From: Planococcus citri
Taxonomy: Eukaryota; Arthropoda; Insecta; Hemiptera; Pseudococcidae
Direction: 5' to 3'
Length of the DNA stretch: 64,000 nt
Assembly (NCBI RefSeq): GCF_950023065.1
Contig: NC_088681.1
Location: 27,190,836 to 27,254,835, forward strand
This document shows positions 1-12,700 of the stretch, piece by piece. Under the pieces are notes generated by a model that was given only the letters and a program-made list of their open reading frames with translations, did not search any database and was not told where the DNA came from. Positions within the stretch are counted from its first letter, which is position 1, and each line of letters opens with the position of its first letter. Both the position numbers and the translations under genes were made by a program.

Positions 1-2589
1 ACGACTCTTCCAATTCAAATTCCGCAATTTACGACACAAAATTACACATTTATAATCTCAACTCGTAATTAAAATTCTCAACGAGCTTCCTTTTTCTTAA
101 CTTTTAACCTCGTACGTCTGATACTAATCATCTGGAGCCTTTGACAAGTCCAACTCTTATATGTTAGCAACCAATTTAGTCATTTTATTACTCTAATTAA
201 GCTGTTTAATCAGTCGAAATCGAAAATAAAATTTAGGTTTAAAAAATTCGACCAGAAATAAAATTGTAATAAAAACAAGCATCAGATGTCAAGGCTTAAA
301 AATTCTAGTACATAGAAGAAGAAAAAAATTCACTATACTAAGTACTCGAGTGCGATGGTCAAAATCATAACACGCTGCAATTAAACAGTCATAATATCGT
401 ACATATTAAAATGTACCAGTTATAGGATGCTGTGCAACGAAAAATTTCCCAATTAATTCGGATAAATCGGGTTGGCTTTTTTGGCATTGAAACGTTTGTG
501 CATTGTACAATGATACTCGCGTAATTGAACATATGACATGAAAAGAAGACGGGTAGCAACTCCTATGAGTTTTGGGAGCCGGCGAATACGAGTATAAATT
601 TTTTATTCTGCTAATTAATTTGTCTCGAGGATAAATTAACGACGCTTATTCGTTCAATTAACGAGAATACGTAAGATTTGCTGTCTGCCATAGCATATGC
701 CATATTGTTCATCACGCACATTATAGCAATTCGCAAATCGCAGGCAAAAAATTAAAACCCTACTTCTGCTATGCCCTTTATCACCCAGGAATCAGAATTT
801 TTCTTCTCGCCTAACGGTTTGTTTTCTCGGTTCGTTAATCCGGGGCGCGCGAACGTCGCGAAATATTGACAATTTATGACCCGTTTACGACAAACAATCG
901 AAACACCAACAAAATGTCCGGTCTGCGACTATACGGTTTGTCACACAGCTGTATCAGCGATGGCGATAAAAATATTAAATAAGGAAAAAATAACAGCCAA
1001 GAGGAGGCGAACACTCGATGGAAGAAGAAAAAAAACCTCTCAGAGAGACGATTAAAGAATAGAATGATTTTAATAAAACTGTTTACGGCCAATAGAATTG
1101 ATTTGCTAGTCGGTGAAATAAATGGCGAGCGAGGAAACGCGCCGGAGAGAGACGCGAAAATGAAAAGAAATAGATCGTAAGGCAGCATTATCGCCGCAGC
1201 ATTGTTAAACGGGCACACAGTTCTTCGTCTCCTAATCATAACCAGTTTCCAACGCCGCAGATACACGAAAATACTACACTACAACGCCGGAGAGTATATA
1301 ACCAAGTCCCTTCTACATTATCGTGAATTGATCGTGTCATTGGCCACGAAAAACGCATCGCTTTATTTTTCTCCTTCTCTCTCTCTCTCGCTCTTTACTC
1401 CTTTCTTTCATAATATAATAATGAAGAATGAAGAAAAAAAAGAGCAAAAAACACCGTTTATGGTAGATACCTACGCGGTGCACAGATTGGTGCTAGGAAA
1501 TCGGCAACCAGCGCCGGTATACACAGAAATAGTACCTAGGGATTGTTGTTTCATTAGATATGCTAACTGCTAAGAAAAACTGTCAACGGTTAACCTTCTT
1601 TCTTCTTTTTTTCCCTTTTTAATGCGCGAATAAAACTAAATTACCGTTGGATGCAGGTTTTTTTTTACATCGAGAGAGTTTTCTTTTCCAATATGTATAC
1701 GAGAAATGGGATATTTGGATGAATTTTTTGTTTTCTTTTGCGGGGGAAGAGAGATTCCAGATCATATGGTACGACTTCGATTTCAGTATTGGGCTGATCG
1801 GATCAGATTGAGGGATCAAGAATGCAAATTGCAAAGACCGACAGAATCCATATACTAGTAGGGTCAGTTTCATTCAACGTATATGACAGTTCTCTGGACT
1901 CTGGGATGTGGCACATTCAATTCGGGATTTTTTTCCAACAAATACAGAGGCGCCGAGGAGAATGAAAACGACGCCAGAATTACTCACATATAGTAGATAC
2001 AGGCAGTATGAGAATTGAGAAGACAGAAATACCAAGTGAGTAGGTAAAGAAAGATGAAATTGTGGGTTAGAGATCGATAGGTCTTCAACAGAATTCACGG
2101 TTTAAAGATCTAAGACGACAGTTTTGACGATCGTCAATTGAACTAACTTATTCTATTATTTTATTCATCTTCAAAATCACCATACTCATGTGAATCTCCA
2201 ACCTCTGAATTGAAGAAAGCGATGACGAAGAAAATGGAGTAATTTTTGAGTGACATGGGTACTGGGTAGGTAAGGTACATACGAGTAATTCTAGTTTTTC
2301 ATCAAGTGCTAAAATTTTTCAAGATGAAGGTAAAATTGAGACAGACGAGTAAGTAACCCAGCCGAACTTGATGAAATCATCTTGCGTGCCTTAAATAACT
2401 CGGAGTGAAATAAAAACCATCAATTCTTATTCCATTGGACATACATTGCAATTTTTATCAACACTTACAACACGTATCTATCTGCCAGCCAGTTCAAGAA
2501 GTGAACCTGAGGATAAGATTAAGTCCAAAAATGAAATCATTACCTAAACTGCACAAATGATGATCACTGATCAGCAATGGATCATGCAG
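1..2589. other. AT-rich non-coding stretch
   Basis: No gene is supported here. The open frames are short, rich in Phe, Ser and Leu from T-rich sequence, and show no family motif. A CT-rich simple repeat lies near 1371-1391. On the minus strand a 38-nt block at about 2467-2504 is bounded by a good acceptor and a GTAAGTG donor; it is discussed under the rejected items. Confidence 0.6.
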
Positions 2590-2982
2590 GAGGAGATAGG
2601 GCGATTCGAAACGCGGATCAATTTTGAATCGGATTCAAAATAAAAATGAATCGTGTAAAAATTGAATCAGATTCACAGATTCAATTTTTTTAGCTTTGAC
2701 TTGTAGGTTTTTGTTTTTGTTTTTTGTTTTTTTTTTGAACATTTTTTATGCAATTTGGGCAAGTTTTACGAAATTTTTATCACTTTTTGGCGATTTTTCA
2801 AGATTTCAATACTTTTTTGAATGTTTTTACAATTGTGATGTTTTCAGTATAACTATCAACATCATTTGAACAAGTTTTCAACATTTTTTCGTAGGTATAT
2901 TTTTTTGCATGTTCAACTGATTTTTTTTTTTTTTTTGGTAATTTCCCAATATTTTAATACTTTTTTCTGGGAGTTGAAAAAA
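2590..2982. repeat. Partial copy of the GGCGATTC repeat family
   Basis: The left end, from about 2593, matches the reverse complement of the right end of the adjacent 2983-3625 element. Shared features are a GGCGATTCGAA start, then GCGGATCA, then runs of GAATCGGATTCA. It looks like a related element interrupted by, or fused to, its neighbour. The rest is T-rich filler with no coding potential. Confidence 0.5.
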
Positions 2983-3625
2983 CCAGAGATGGGGCGATTC
3001 ACAAAAAAATGAATCGGATTCAATTGGCGCGATTCAGCCCAAAAAATTGAATCCGATTCTGACTCGGAATTCGGATTTAATGGACTCGCGATTCAATGTT
3101 GCTATTTTTACTCACTTATAATAAAGTCAGAAAATATTTCGGACACATTTTGTGGCATTTTTTGAAAAATAGAAGTTTTTAAAATCTGCTGGAGGCTGTA
3201 GGAATTTTCAAAAAGTTGCTGGAGGCTCCAGAATGATTTGAACTCACCTGCAGTAGAGTTGATAGCACGTTGAAATTGGAGTGCAGAGTAAACTTTGGAT
3301 TTCCAGCTCTCTTTGCTAAAAATTCTATGGAAATTTCCAGCACTGAAAAATCTGCAGGAGACTCCAGTAATTTCCAAAAGGTCGCTGGAGGCTCCAAATC
3401 CAAATGACTTGTAAACTACCTGCATTACACTTCATAATTTTCGAAATGGACGGTGCTTAGTGCTCAAAAAAATTAATAAGGCATTTGTATCAAAAACACT
3501 CCTTAAAGAGAAAAAATTGGAGAAATTGGTGAATCGGATTCGATTTTCACGATTCATTTTTGTTTTGAATCCGGTTCTGAATCCGATTCAAAACTGATCC
3601 GCGATTCGAATCGCCCCATCTCTGG
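2983..3625. mobile_element. MITE-like element with 18-bp perfect TIRs
   Basis: The left end reads CCAGAGATGGGGCGATTC at 2983-3000. The exact reverse complement is at 3608-3625, so the 643-bp element has perfect 18-bp terminal inverted repeats. Subterminal sequence repeats GAATCGGATTCA in both orientations. The interior (3180-3400) carries the GGAGGCTCCAG family seen elsewhere in the window. There is no transposase ORF, so if mobile it is non-autonomous. I could not identify a clear target-site duplication; the flanks are A-rich on both sides. The superfamily is not assigned. Confidence 0.6.
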
Positions 3626-4689
3626 AAAGGATCGTTGAATCACGGGTCTTTTTTCAAAGAGTGTGGTCAAACTTCATTCAACTCCTTTCAACTTTTTCTC
3701 CATTGGTAGATAGTATTTATATTTTTGCATTTGACAATTGAAAAAAAAACATGGTCTATTAATTCAGCGAGTGGATTCCAAAAATCTTGAATCGAGAAGT
3801 TAGATTGAAAAATTATGCTATCCAGGGTCACGCTCGTGACCCCACCCCGCCCCCCCCCCAAAAAAAATAAAACGAAAACGACGAATTATAAACGAAAACG
3901 AACCGAGGAAAACAAGGAAAAAAACGGAACGAGCTGACACTGATATTCTGAAAGGAACTCGTCTTTGTTCCGCTGTGTGCCGCCAACTCATTTTCCTGAG
4001 AAAGCGTTTGTCAAATTGAAAAATTGAAAGTACCATTCTTTCTAATTTTTCAAGAGCTTTCTTTTGAGACCATAGCGAAGTTTCTACGACGAAAATTCGC
4101 GGACTTAGAGTTTAGCAGTTTTTTGTCATTTTTGTAAAATTCTTCCTAATCTGGAAGAGGGCTACTGAAAAAACGGCTGAACCAATTTTGATAAAATTTT
4201 GGAATTGAGTTATACTCGTTGAGTGATCTGACCTTTTAGAATCAAATTTTGAAAATTTTGAAATTTGACCCTTCACCCCCTCATTTGGGGCCCCAAAATT
4301 CCTGAAAAAATGAAAATTGATATTGAAAATGGAATCTATGGGTCGAAATGCATAAGTTGTGAAAATTTCAATTTAATCGGATGATTTTTAAGGGCTGTAG
4401 AGCTTTCGAAAATTTTGATGTTTTATCAATTTCATCACTTTTCAAGTATCAAATGTGAAATAATGGCAACGAGTTGAACTTTCGAATTAGTAAAAGCGAC
4501 TATTCTCAGGTTTAAGGAATCTATATTCAAAATTTCAACTCGTTTACTTTCCGATTAAGCTCTGCAGCTTTGGCTAAATTTGTGCAAAAAGAAAGGACCG
4601 TTACATTTGAATGCAATGCGTATTCCCATACAGTTGTGCCATCTAGCGCAGCAGTAATGTGTTGTAGTGGCTCAATTTCAAAGCAGCCG
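3626..4689. other. Non-coding, repeat-derived stretch
   Basis: No gene is seen. A run of ten C residues lies at 3850-3859. The text from about 4130 to 4560 has the low-complexity AAAATTTTGA style of old transposon remnants. I cannot assign it to a family. Confidence 0.4.
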
Positions 4690-4753
4690 CGTGGCTGCGT
4701 GCGTTATGCGTCGGATCACCATGCCAGAGGTCCCCAGTTCGAATCCCGTCCAA
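4690..4753 (+). repeat. tRNA-related fragment, possible SINE head
   Basis: The sequence AGTTCGAATCC at 4736-4746 is a good internal Pol III box B (T-arm) match. It is preceded by AGAGGTCCCC, as in the variable/T-arm region of a tRNA, and by an anticodon-arm-like GCGTCGGATCACCATGCC. A complete acceptor stem cannot be paired at the expected distance and box A is poor. It is therefore not a functional tRNA gene. It is better read as the tRNA-derived head of a SINE or a decayed tRNA pseudogene. Confidence 0.4.
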
Positions 4754-5829
4754 CTCTTAATATTTTTTTCAAATTTTTTTTATGCTTAATATTTCCTTTT
4801 GAGTAATTTTTTTAATAGACAAATTTACGTTTCGGCCAAATAGACGTTTCCATATTTTCACCTTGCTGTTATTAATAACTAATTACTTAATGCATTTTTT
4901 TTCATTTTTTATGGAACTGAAGGAGATTGGGGAAATTTTTATCTAGTCATAAATTCAAGAGGACGAAATTTCCTTTCAATGGGTACAATCATTTCTCAAT
5001 TTCATACAGTAATTGCGATTTTTTTTGTATGCTAAACTTAAATTGAAATTCACAAAATTTTTAGCAAGTTTAATAAACGAAAATGTTCGAAATTTTATCC
5101 TTTTATTTAATTTTTTTTTACCAAAAGCACTAGCGTTTCTGTTCAAAACTTCAAACTCAAAGTTGTAAAAAATTGTTGTGTTCGGTAAAAATTCCACTTC
5201 AACCTAAATTTCTCAACATTTTCAGTGAATAAATGCGTATTTTATTGAACTAAAATTGTAAAATTTAAAAATTTCATTTTCTTTCAGATGGTTTTTTACC
5301 CAAAACAATAGCGTTTACTGTTCAAAAGTTACTAAGACTCAGAGTGGTGAAAAGTAGCCATGTGTGGTAAAAATCACAACTAATTACTATACTTAGTGAA
5401 GTTAGTACCTACCAAAGCTTTAGTAAGTATTATTTGAATGGTAAACACTAGCGAAATGGATGAAAATCCATTTTGAAGAGGATACAATTCTGAACATTTT
5501 GGTTTTATTAAAATACGACGCATTCACTGAAAATTTTGTGCAATTTTAGTTTGAAGTTGAATTTTTACTGCGCATGGCACTTTTTCACAACTTTGGGCTT
5601 CCATAAGATTTGAACAATACATGCTAGCAGTGGTGCTTTCAAAAAAAAAAACAATAAACAATGGATAAAACTCGGAAAATTTTGGTTCATTAAAATACCT
5701 ATTCGTTCACTCAAAATTTCGCGTAATCTTAATTCAAATTTAGCCTACAAAAAATCTAATTTATTCGTTTCATGATTTCATTAAATACAAATAATTTCCT
5801 GCAAAATTGTTTGAGTAATATCCAGCGAA
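4754..5829. other. Non-coding AT-rich stretch
   Basis: No gene is seen. Two blocks around 5100-5190 and 5280-5345 both contain a 'TTACC(C)AAA...AGCGTTT...TTCAAA' pattern, which suggests diverged copies of one old repeat. Open frames here are short and uninformative. Confidence 0.4.
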
Positions 5830-6560
5830 TTTTTAAACATTCTTGGAGCTTCCAGCACATTTTTGAAACTTGATAGGTAATGCAGTTGGAAAGCCGAAAT
5901 TTATTCTGCAAGCCAATTTAAAATACCCTATGAAGTTGACTGCAGTTGGATTTCAAGTCGTTTTGGACCCTCCAGCGACTTTTTGAAAATTACTGAAGCC
6001 CCCAGCAGATTTTTGAAACTTGAAATTCCCTCTAAATTTCATCAAGTGGAGTTTGAAAGTCGAAATTAAGTCTGCACTCCTCTATCAAGTCGGCTTCAGG
6101 TGGATTCAAGTGATTTTGGAGCCTCTAGCGACTTTTTGAAAATACCTGGAGCCTCCAGAAGATTTTTGGAATATAAATTTTTATAACACTCTATTGAATG
6201 GAGTGAGAAAGATGGAATTCTGTTGCAATTTCATGTTTTAAAAATCTGCTGGAGGCTTCAAGAATTTTCAAAAAGTCCCTGGAGGCTTCAAAATAACTTG
6301 AACCCACTATCAGCCAACTTAATGCCGTGCTGAAGTTGGAATTGAGCCTGAATTTCGAATTTCCTACTCTTAATTGATAAAATTTTATGAAAATTTCAAG
6401 CATTGAAAATGCGTGGATGGCTCCAGTAATTTTCAAAAAGTCGCTTGAGGCTCCAAAACGGCTTGAAATCCACCAGCAGTCGACTTAATAGTGTGCTTAA
6501 ATTAGTTTGCAGAATCAATTTCGGCTTTCCAACTAGCTGCATTTGTTGAAATGTTGAAAG
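5830..6560. repeat. Inverted cluster of the GGAGCCTCCAG repeat family
   Basis: From 5830 to about 6180 the text runs TTGGAGCCTCCAGCGACTTT followed by TTGAAA, with a spacer near 5890 that includes GGAAAGCCGAAATT. From about 6235 to 6560 the same text recurs as its reverse complement (CTGGAGGCTTCA..., ending with AATTTCGGCTTTCC). The whole block is an imperfect inverted repeat centred near 6205, each side holding about two tandem sub-units. Related single copies occur near 3190-3400, 14900, 21300-21460 and 54730. There is no ORF of note. Confidence 0.6.
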
Positions 6561-6956
6561 AATTTCAAGTTTCACGTTTCAGTACCTACCTATCTGAGTG
6601 TTTAAAAATTGGATGATTTTTTTGATGAAAATTTGAACAAAGTACCTGCACTACAGCGACATTTTCATTCTGAAGTTTGTATTTTAAAGTTTAATGAATT
6701 TGAAATTTGAAATTTTTCAATACCTATTGCCAATATTTTGTCCAACTTTTATGAATTAAGAAAAAAATGTAGCTAATTTCTAACATGTCAAAATTTTGAA
6801 AAAAATTACAACTTCTTGGTATTTCGAGATATTGAACTCGTCTGTCTTTTGGAAACAAAAAAAATCATAAATTGTCAAAATTCTGTCAACCTTTTTAAAA
6901 GTTGAAAAAAAAGTTTGTACACACTACGTAAGAAAAACAACTGATATCCCCCAAAA

Positions 6957-7847
6957 AATTCTCCGAAAAAGAATCGTACACCCCGCCCTTATCAGGGGAA
7001 AGAATGTAAATATTTTAGTAATAAAATGTTGTGATATCATTTTGAAAGCCGCCCCTTAAAGTTCAACCAAATTTTTAAGGCTTTTCCTCCGAAGTCAAGA
7101 TTATAAGTTAATTCTGAAACACCTTCTTTTTAACATAATTTTTAATCAAAATAAGCTTTCAATTATCAATATAAAACTATTAAGTGTGTAGGTTTAACAA
7201 CAAAAATTAAAAAAAAAAAAAAAAAAATAGGACAGACACAGAGTTTGAAGAAGCTTGGTAATCTAATCTGAATGTTGAACTGTGTCTAGCCCAATTTTTT
7301 TAGAAATTTTTTTGTTGTTGAACCCACACACTTGATAATTTTGTACTAATAATTGGTCTAAAAAAAATTTGGGCGGACACCGTTCAACGTTCAGGTTAGA
7401 TTAACCAACTTCTTCGAACTCTTGTGTCCGCCCAAATTTTTTTTAGACCAATTATTAGTACAAAATTATCAAGTGTGTGGGTTCAACAACAAAAAAATTT
7501 CTAAAAAAATTGGGCTAGACACAGTTCAACATTCAGATTAGATTACCAAGCTTCTTCAAACTCTGTGTCTGTCCTATTTTTTTTTTTTTTTTTTAAATTT
7601 TTGTTGTTAAACCTACACACTTAATAGTTTTATATTGATAATTGAAAGCTTATTTTGATTAAAAATTATGTTAAAAAGAAGGTGTTTCAGAATTAACTTA
7701 TAATCTTGACTTCGGAGGAAAAGCCTTAAAAATTTGGTTGAACTTTAAGGGGCGGTTTTCAAAATGATATCACAACATTTTATTACTAAAATATTTACAT
7801 TCTTTCCCCTGATAAGGGCGGGGTGTACGATTCTTTTTCGGAGAATT
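6957..7847. repeat. 891-bp near-perfect palindrome (foldback element)
   Basis: The left arm starts AATTCTCCGAAAAAGAATCG at 6957 and the right arm ends with its reverse complement at 7847. Internal landmarks mirror each other: CGCCCTTATCAGGGG with CCCCTGATAAGGGCG, and GCCGCCCCTTAAAG with CTTTAAGGGGCGG. The axis is near 7402. The centre is itself a hairpin (GGGCGGACAC ... GTGTCCGCCC) with a loop of about 45 nt. Within each arm is another hairpin whose loop resembles the central loop, so the unit is a chain of three hairpins. No protein is encoded. It could be a foldback-type transposon or a recent inverted duplication. Confidence 0.8.
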
Positions 7848-9218
7848 ATGATTTTTGAACAAAAAAATGAATTCAATTCATCACTAATTTTGGAAATTGT
7901 GGATTCCCTCATTTTTCTCAAAATATTATGTCCATCTTCAAAGCCAAATTTAAAGATGAAGACAGCAATAAAAAGCCAAGTTGATGAAAATTTGCTAAAA
8001 AATTTCGACATATAAAAATTTTTCCAAATTCTTCCTTTAAAATTTTTTTAGAATTCATTAAGTAAGGAAAGATTCTAAAGCAACATTTTATTCTTCTTTT
8101 TTTTTGACAACTTCAGCAGCTCATAATATGATCATATCGCAAGGGGTTCTAATTTCGAGAATTTTCATTCAGAATTTTGAAAAAGACCATTTGACTAGAA
8201 AACAATTTTAAAAAAAAGAAGATTTTCGTGTATTTGAATTGGAAAAAATTTCCATTCTGGATAAAACAAAAACCTGTGTAGAGAGCAAAGGCGTAAAAAC
8301 GTTGAAAAATTTGTTTGATTAGGTTTTGTAATTTAAAGGGAAAAATGAGATGTTGTAAGATTTTAGAAATCAACAAATTTTCAAAATCAAATTGCAAAAA
8401 TGCCAAATGTAAGTAAAAATGTTTCCTTGATAGCAGCCTAAGTTGTCAAAAAAAGGAATGAAATGCTACATGTTTTGGTTTTGGACCAAAAAATTGCCTT
8501 TTTCAATCCTTTAAACCTTTTGAGTGCGTTAAATGGTTTTGAATTTATTTTCGGATTCGATCACTCTTTTTTGGAAGACGCTTCATTGCTTCACAAGTAC
8601 GAACTGCAGTGACACAGGTAAATAATTTTTAAAAATTGGGCAATAAAAGAGTCAACAAAGAATCATCGATTTAAAGTTCGATTCTTTTTTTAAGGAGTTG
8701 AGGTGGAACTTTCTTCGAAATGAGTGGCAGCGACTGAAGAGTTGATTCATTTTTAAAAAGATTTTGCCCAACCCTTTTTTTGGTGATTTCATTTTTCATT
8801 CCATATTATTACTTATTAGCTTTTGACGATTTTTATGATTTTAATGTACCTACTTTTATTAGAAGCTCTAAGTACGCTAAAAAATAGTCACAATCAAATG
8901 TATGATTTTAAAGAGTAGACGAAATTTTTAGTATGTAATTTGTTATAAAAATTGATAATTTTGGAATTTTTTTTCAAAATTTGAGATTCATTTTTCAACT
9001 TATAGTTATGTAACAAAAATTGCACGCTCAACCAATCACCTAGTGATTGCTTTTCAAGTAAATATGACACGAAATGCAGCACCATTTGTAATTTAAAGAC
9101 CCTATTTTCAACGTTGAAGTTTAAAATAATATGCAGGTAATTTGGAGAGATGAAGACAAGTATCAGATATTGATACTCGAATATCCATACTATGATTATT
9201 AGGTATCATCATCCTGAA
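7848..9218. other. Non-coding stretch
   Basis: No gene is supported. The sequence is AT-rich with short frames on both strands lacking recognisable motifs, and no clear repeat structure was seen. Confidence 0.4.
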
Positions 9219-9292
9219 TTTGTGATTCGCCTGCCCTAATTGATTCGGAATGTCGAACTTACGACAGGATTGAATTTTCAGCTGCCAAATTT
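9219..9292 (+). repeat. Dispersed repeat, copy 1 (pairs with 18749-18828)
   Basis: The text TTTGTGATTCGCCTGC, then AATTGA, TCGAACTT and GGATTGAATTTTCAG matches, with substitutions, a second block at 18749-18828 in the same orientation. The two copies look roughly three-quarters identical by eye. The family is unknown. Confidence 0.45.
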
Positions 9293-9642
9293 GATCATCT
9301 ACACCGCATCTTCTGGAGCAAATTGAAATTGTTGGAGAAAAGTCAACTTTTACTGGAGGCTACAGATCGGTTTAGAAATGGTGACAATAAATTCTGGGGG
9401 TTGAATTTAATGCAAGAACAGATTTTCAGATTTTCATCTCCAGACACCTGTTCCCTTCTTTGTAGAAAATTGATACAGATACAGATACAGTCATACAAGT
9501 AGGTTACTTCCATTTTTAAAAAATTGGCTAAAAACTGAAAAATCAACCTTGACAGCTCAAAATCAAGTTCTCACAAGGTCGGAGGGACATGCTTTCTCAG
9601 TAAGGACAACTATGAAAGAACTTGAAGCAAAATGATGAACTC

Positions 9643-9765
9643 GACACAGTCATCTCCAGGAGACACATTCTCTGTTACTTTGGTCATGTAATCAGAGGGG
9701 ACAATTTAGAGAAGCTGACTTTGCAGGGAAGACTAAAAGGAGGAAAGGCGTTTCAAAGAATGAAC
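9643..9765 (+). pseudogene. LINE reverse-transcriptase C-terminal remnant
   Basis: Read from 9643 in frame, the translation contains RRHILCYFGHVIRG, then LEKLTLQGRLKGGKAFQRMN. This is the conserved tail of many non-LTR retrotransposon ORF2 proteins: an RR...FGHV.R motif, then EK...G...G.R. It lies downstream of the reverse-transcriptase core and is common in arthropod LINE copies. Only about 40 codons remain and no RT catalytic domain or endonuclease is visible nearby, so it is a decayed, 5'-truncated fragment. The clade cannot be assigned from this piece. Confidence 0.6.
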
Positions 9766-12700
9766 CTGCCTATAAATATTTCACGAAAGTGAAAATTATA
9801 AATAAATGCAGAATTTTAGGCTACTACAACCGCGAATGAAATGGCATACCATAATACACGGAAGTTCACGATATCGGCAATCACACTATCGTATGGTTCC
9901 ATCTATATGTATGTAGTTAGCAATGTTATTATTATTTTTTTGTCATCGACTATCATCTTTGTTTTCAATATCCCGGATAGATACGTTATACATTCGTACA
10001 TTTTGTATATTGAAAGGGAATTAAGTCATACACAGTAAAAATATATATCTTATCACTTTCATACGAGGATATCGTTCACTCTTGAGAGGAAATGGTAATT
10101 CAGATAGGACATACAGTATGCCCGATAAGTTTTACAGACCTTAGTTACGTCAAAAGGGTAATGCAATTTCAACCCACCTAAATTCATTTCCAACATCTGG
10201 TAGAATTTTAAAAACATCAAAATTTATTTTAAAAATTTAAAAATGGCAATAAATGATGAAATCTCAAGTTTTCAAATCTGATAACAACCCATTGACGTCT
10301 AAAATTTCAGATTAGATTCTATACCTACTCATTTTAGGAATTGAAAAAATTTTTAAACAAGTTTCTCAGCTTGCAAAAAAAATTTGAGCGAGAAATCCAT
10401 CAGTAGTTCTATTGAAAAAATTACGTGTGAATGGTATTCAAAAAAGGACACCCTACTCGAAATTTTTTTTGGAAAAATGAGAAGAATTTGAAATAGGTTT
10501 AAATTTCATTCAAAAATTTGAGATGTAAAGTCTCCATTTTGAAAAAATATTGCATATTTTATTCAATCATCAACCTTATTGTTAAATAATAATCCAACAT
10601 CTCCCCTTCAAAACTCAGAATCAATTGCAAAAATCCACATATTTGGATATTTTCACCTTGTAAAAAAAACATCACTTAAAAATTCAGCAACTACCTAACC
10701 GGTCAAATTCCGAGAAAAAAAGTTCTCATTCATAATAAACCACATCGAATCTAATACACGAATAAATAAAATACAAATACCATCGAACATATCGATTTAA
10801 TTATCCTCTCTCGGTAAAGAAACTCCATCTATACTCGTATAGGCAGGGTGAAGATGCATCCAGACTGGAAACCAGTTCTAGTTCACGTAACAATAATCAA
10901 ATCAATTTGACAACGTTCAATATCAACCAGACTCCTACAATATCCATGTTGGTATAAACTATGTGAAATATCTCGCAGATAAAGGGGAATTCAGTTCGGG
11001 TTTTTCTTTTAGTAGTATAAAAGGCGTATCGAATTTAAGTAATGTATAGTACCTAACTGTGTTGTTGCTGATAACACGACCATCTAGGACCAGCATCAGC
11101 ATCAGTAGCAGTAGTACTATAAGTACCTACGAGCAATGAGATGAAGAAGAAGAAGAAAGATACGAAGAGGTAAAAACGGTAACAGGAAGAAGAAGAATAA
11201 ATCACGAACCAACATAATGATGCTATTAATATTGAACAATGCTGCGGATAATTTGATTGGGCAATATAGATTGAAAGAATTTTAACAACACTGTTACGCG
11301 GAAATGATAGAAAATGACGGATATTTTACGTACATAGGCGCGAAAATCTATCGCCTGGACGATTATACGATGAGTTGGCATCCTTCTTTATACCGCAGGC
11401 TAATGCTTCATCGCCTTCGCCTCAGCCAGAGTCCAGGAGCCAGTCTCGCGGTACCATTTCTCACAGATCGTAACACTTTCTCATCTTCGAGTGGACAAAA
11501 AAAATTTCTGCAATATGCGCCTACGACGACGATGGCGATGTCTCTCTCATTGGGAGCCCTGCGATTTCCTCTCCTTCAGGTATTATAGGACAGTACAAAA
11601 GTACAAATACGAGATACTACTCGTATTGCCTACACTACGAAGAGGACCGACGACGTACCAATTAGATACATTTTCGCATTGTAAACACGTTCTCATCGTA
11701 ATCTCGACGATAATTATTTTCGTTGACATGTCGAACACTCGTGTGCACTGACAGGCAATCTACCAGTCTTACAAGACATGGTTAAATTGAACGAAACAAA
11801 AAAGCCAACAGGTAGCCATTTGTGAACAGATAACAAAGGTTTATCATCTTTGACAATGCGTAATAAACTTCTACACATTCGTATTCAGCCTAGCCGTGAA
11901 AAACATATACAAGACGAGCGATTATCGTTGATTTTCTTGCATTTTTCAAACCGTGTGTACCTGTACTGTTTACTTACACACTGTACAGTGTGTTAAACAA
12001 AGCGAAGACGTAAAATTACCGAGTGTAAAATTAAGTACGAAATAACGATTATTGTTTTTTTTTTTTGGCTGCTTCTTACATAGTTTTTCTTACACGATTT
12101 TACATAATTCGACAAACGTACGGTTACGCAGTTTAAACAGCTTTTCAAATAGTGCCTAAAAGGTGTTTGTTTTAAAACAAGTGCGAAATACGATGTATGT
12201 ATGTAAGTCGTACGTAGTTTTTTTTATTCGATTGTCGCTTTAGCGACATTACATACGAGTATTTTGATGTGTCATATAATGATACAATGAACATTTTGCT
12301 TCAAATTAAATTCGATTCGAATAAATCATCGGAGTGTGATAAAATTATGAAGGTAGAGCGAATTAAATAACGAATTATTTGTTTTCTAAATTACAACGTT
12401 TGATATGGCAAATTATACACGAGTGCTGGAATTTTATCATTTTTAAAAATGGGGAAATATTTTGGAACGCAGTGGTGCCAATTTTTTGGTCATTATTGCC
12501 AATTTCAAAACATTGAGAAAAATAGCCAGAAAGTTGTCAAATTTCTTAGGTTTTTTTTCTCGTGACTGGCAATACTTGAATAATCATCAAAAAATTGGCA
12601 TCACTGGACTTCAAAATATTTCCCTAGTTTCAGAAATGATTTCTGTCAAAATTTTGGCTAGCTTGCGAAATGTTTGATAAAAAAATTTTTAAAACACGAA

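Noticed and set aside
2467..2504. A 38-nt minus-strand micro-exon between CCTCAG and GTAAGTG
   Set aside because: Both splice sites look good, but so short a block with no neighbouring exon and no recognisable peptide is expected by chance in 64 kb.
4653..4753. A functional tRNA gene with a long variable arm
   Set aside because: Acceptor and D-arm pairings fail and box A is poor; only the T-arm side is tRNA-like.
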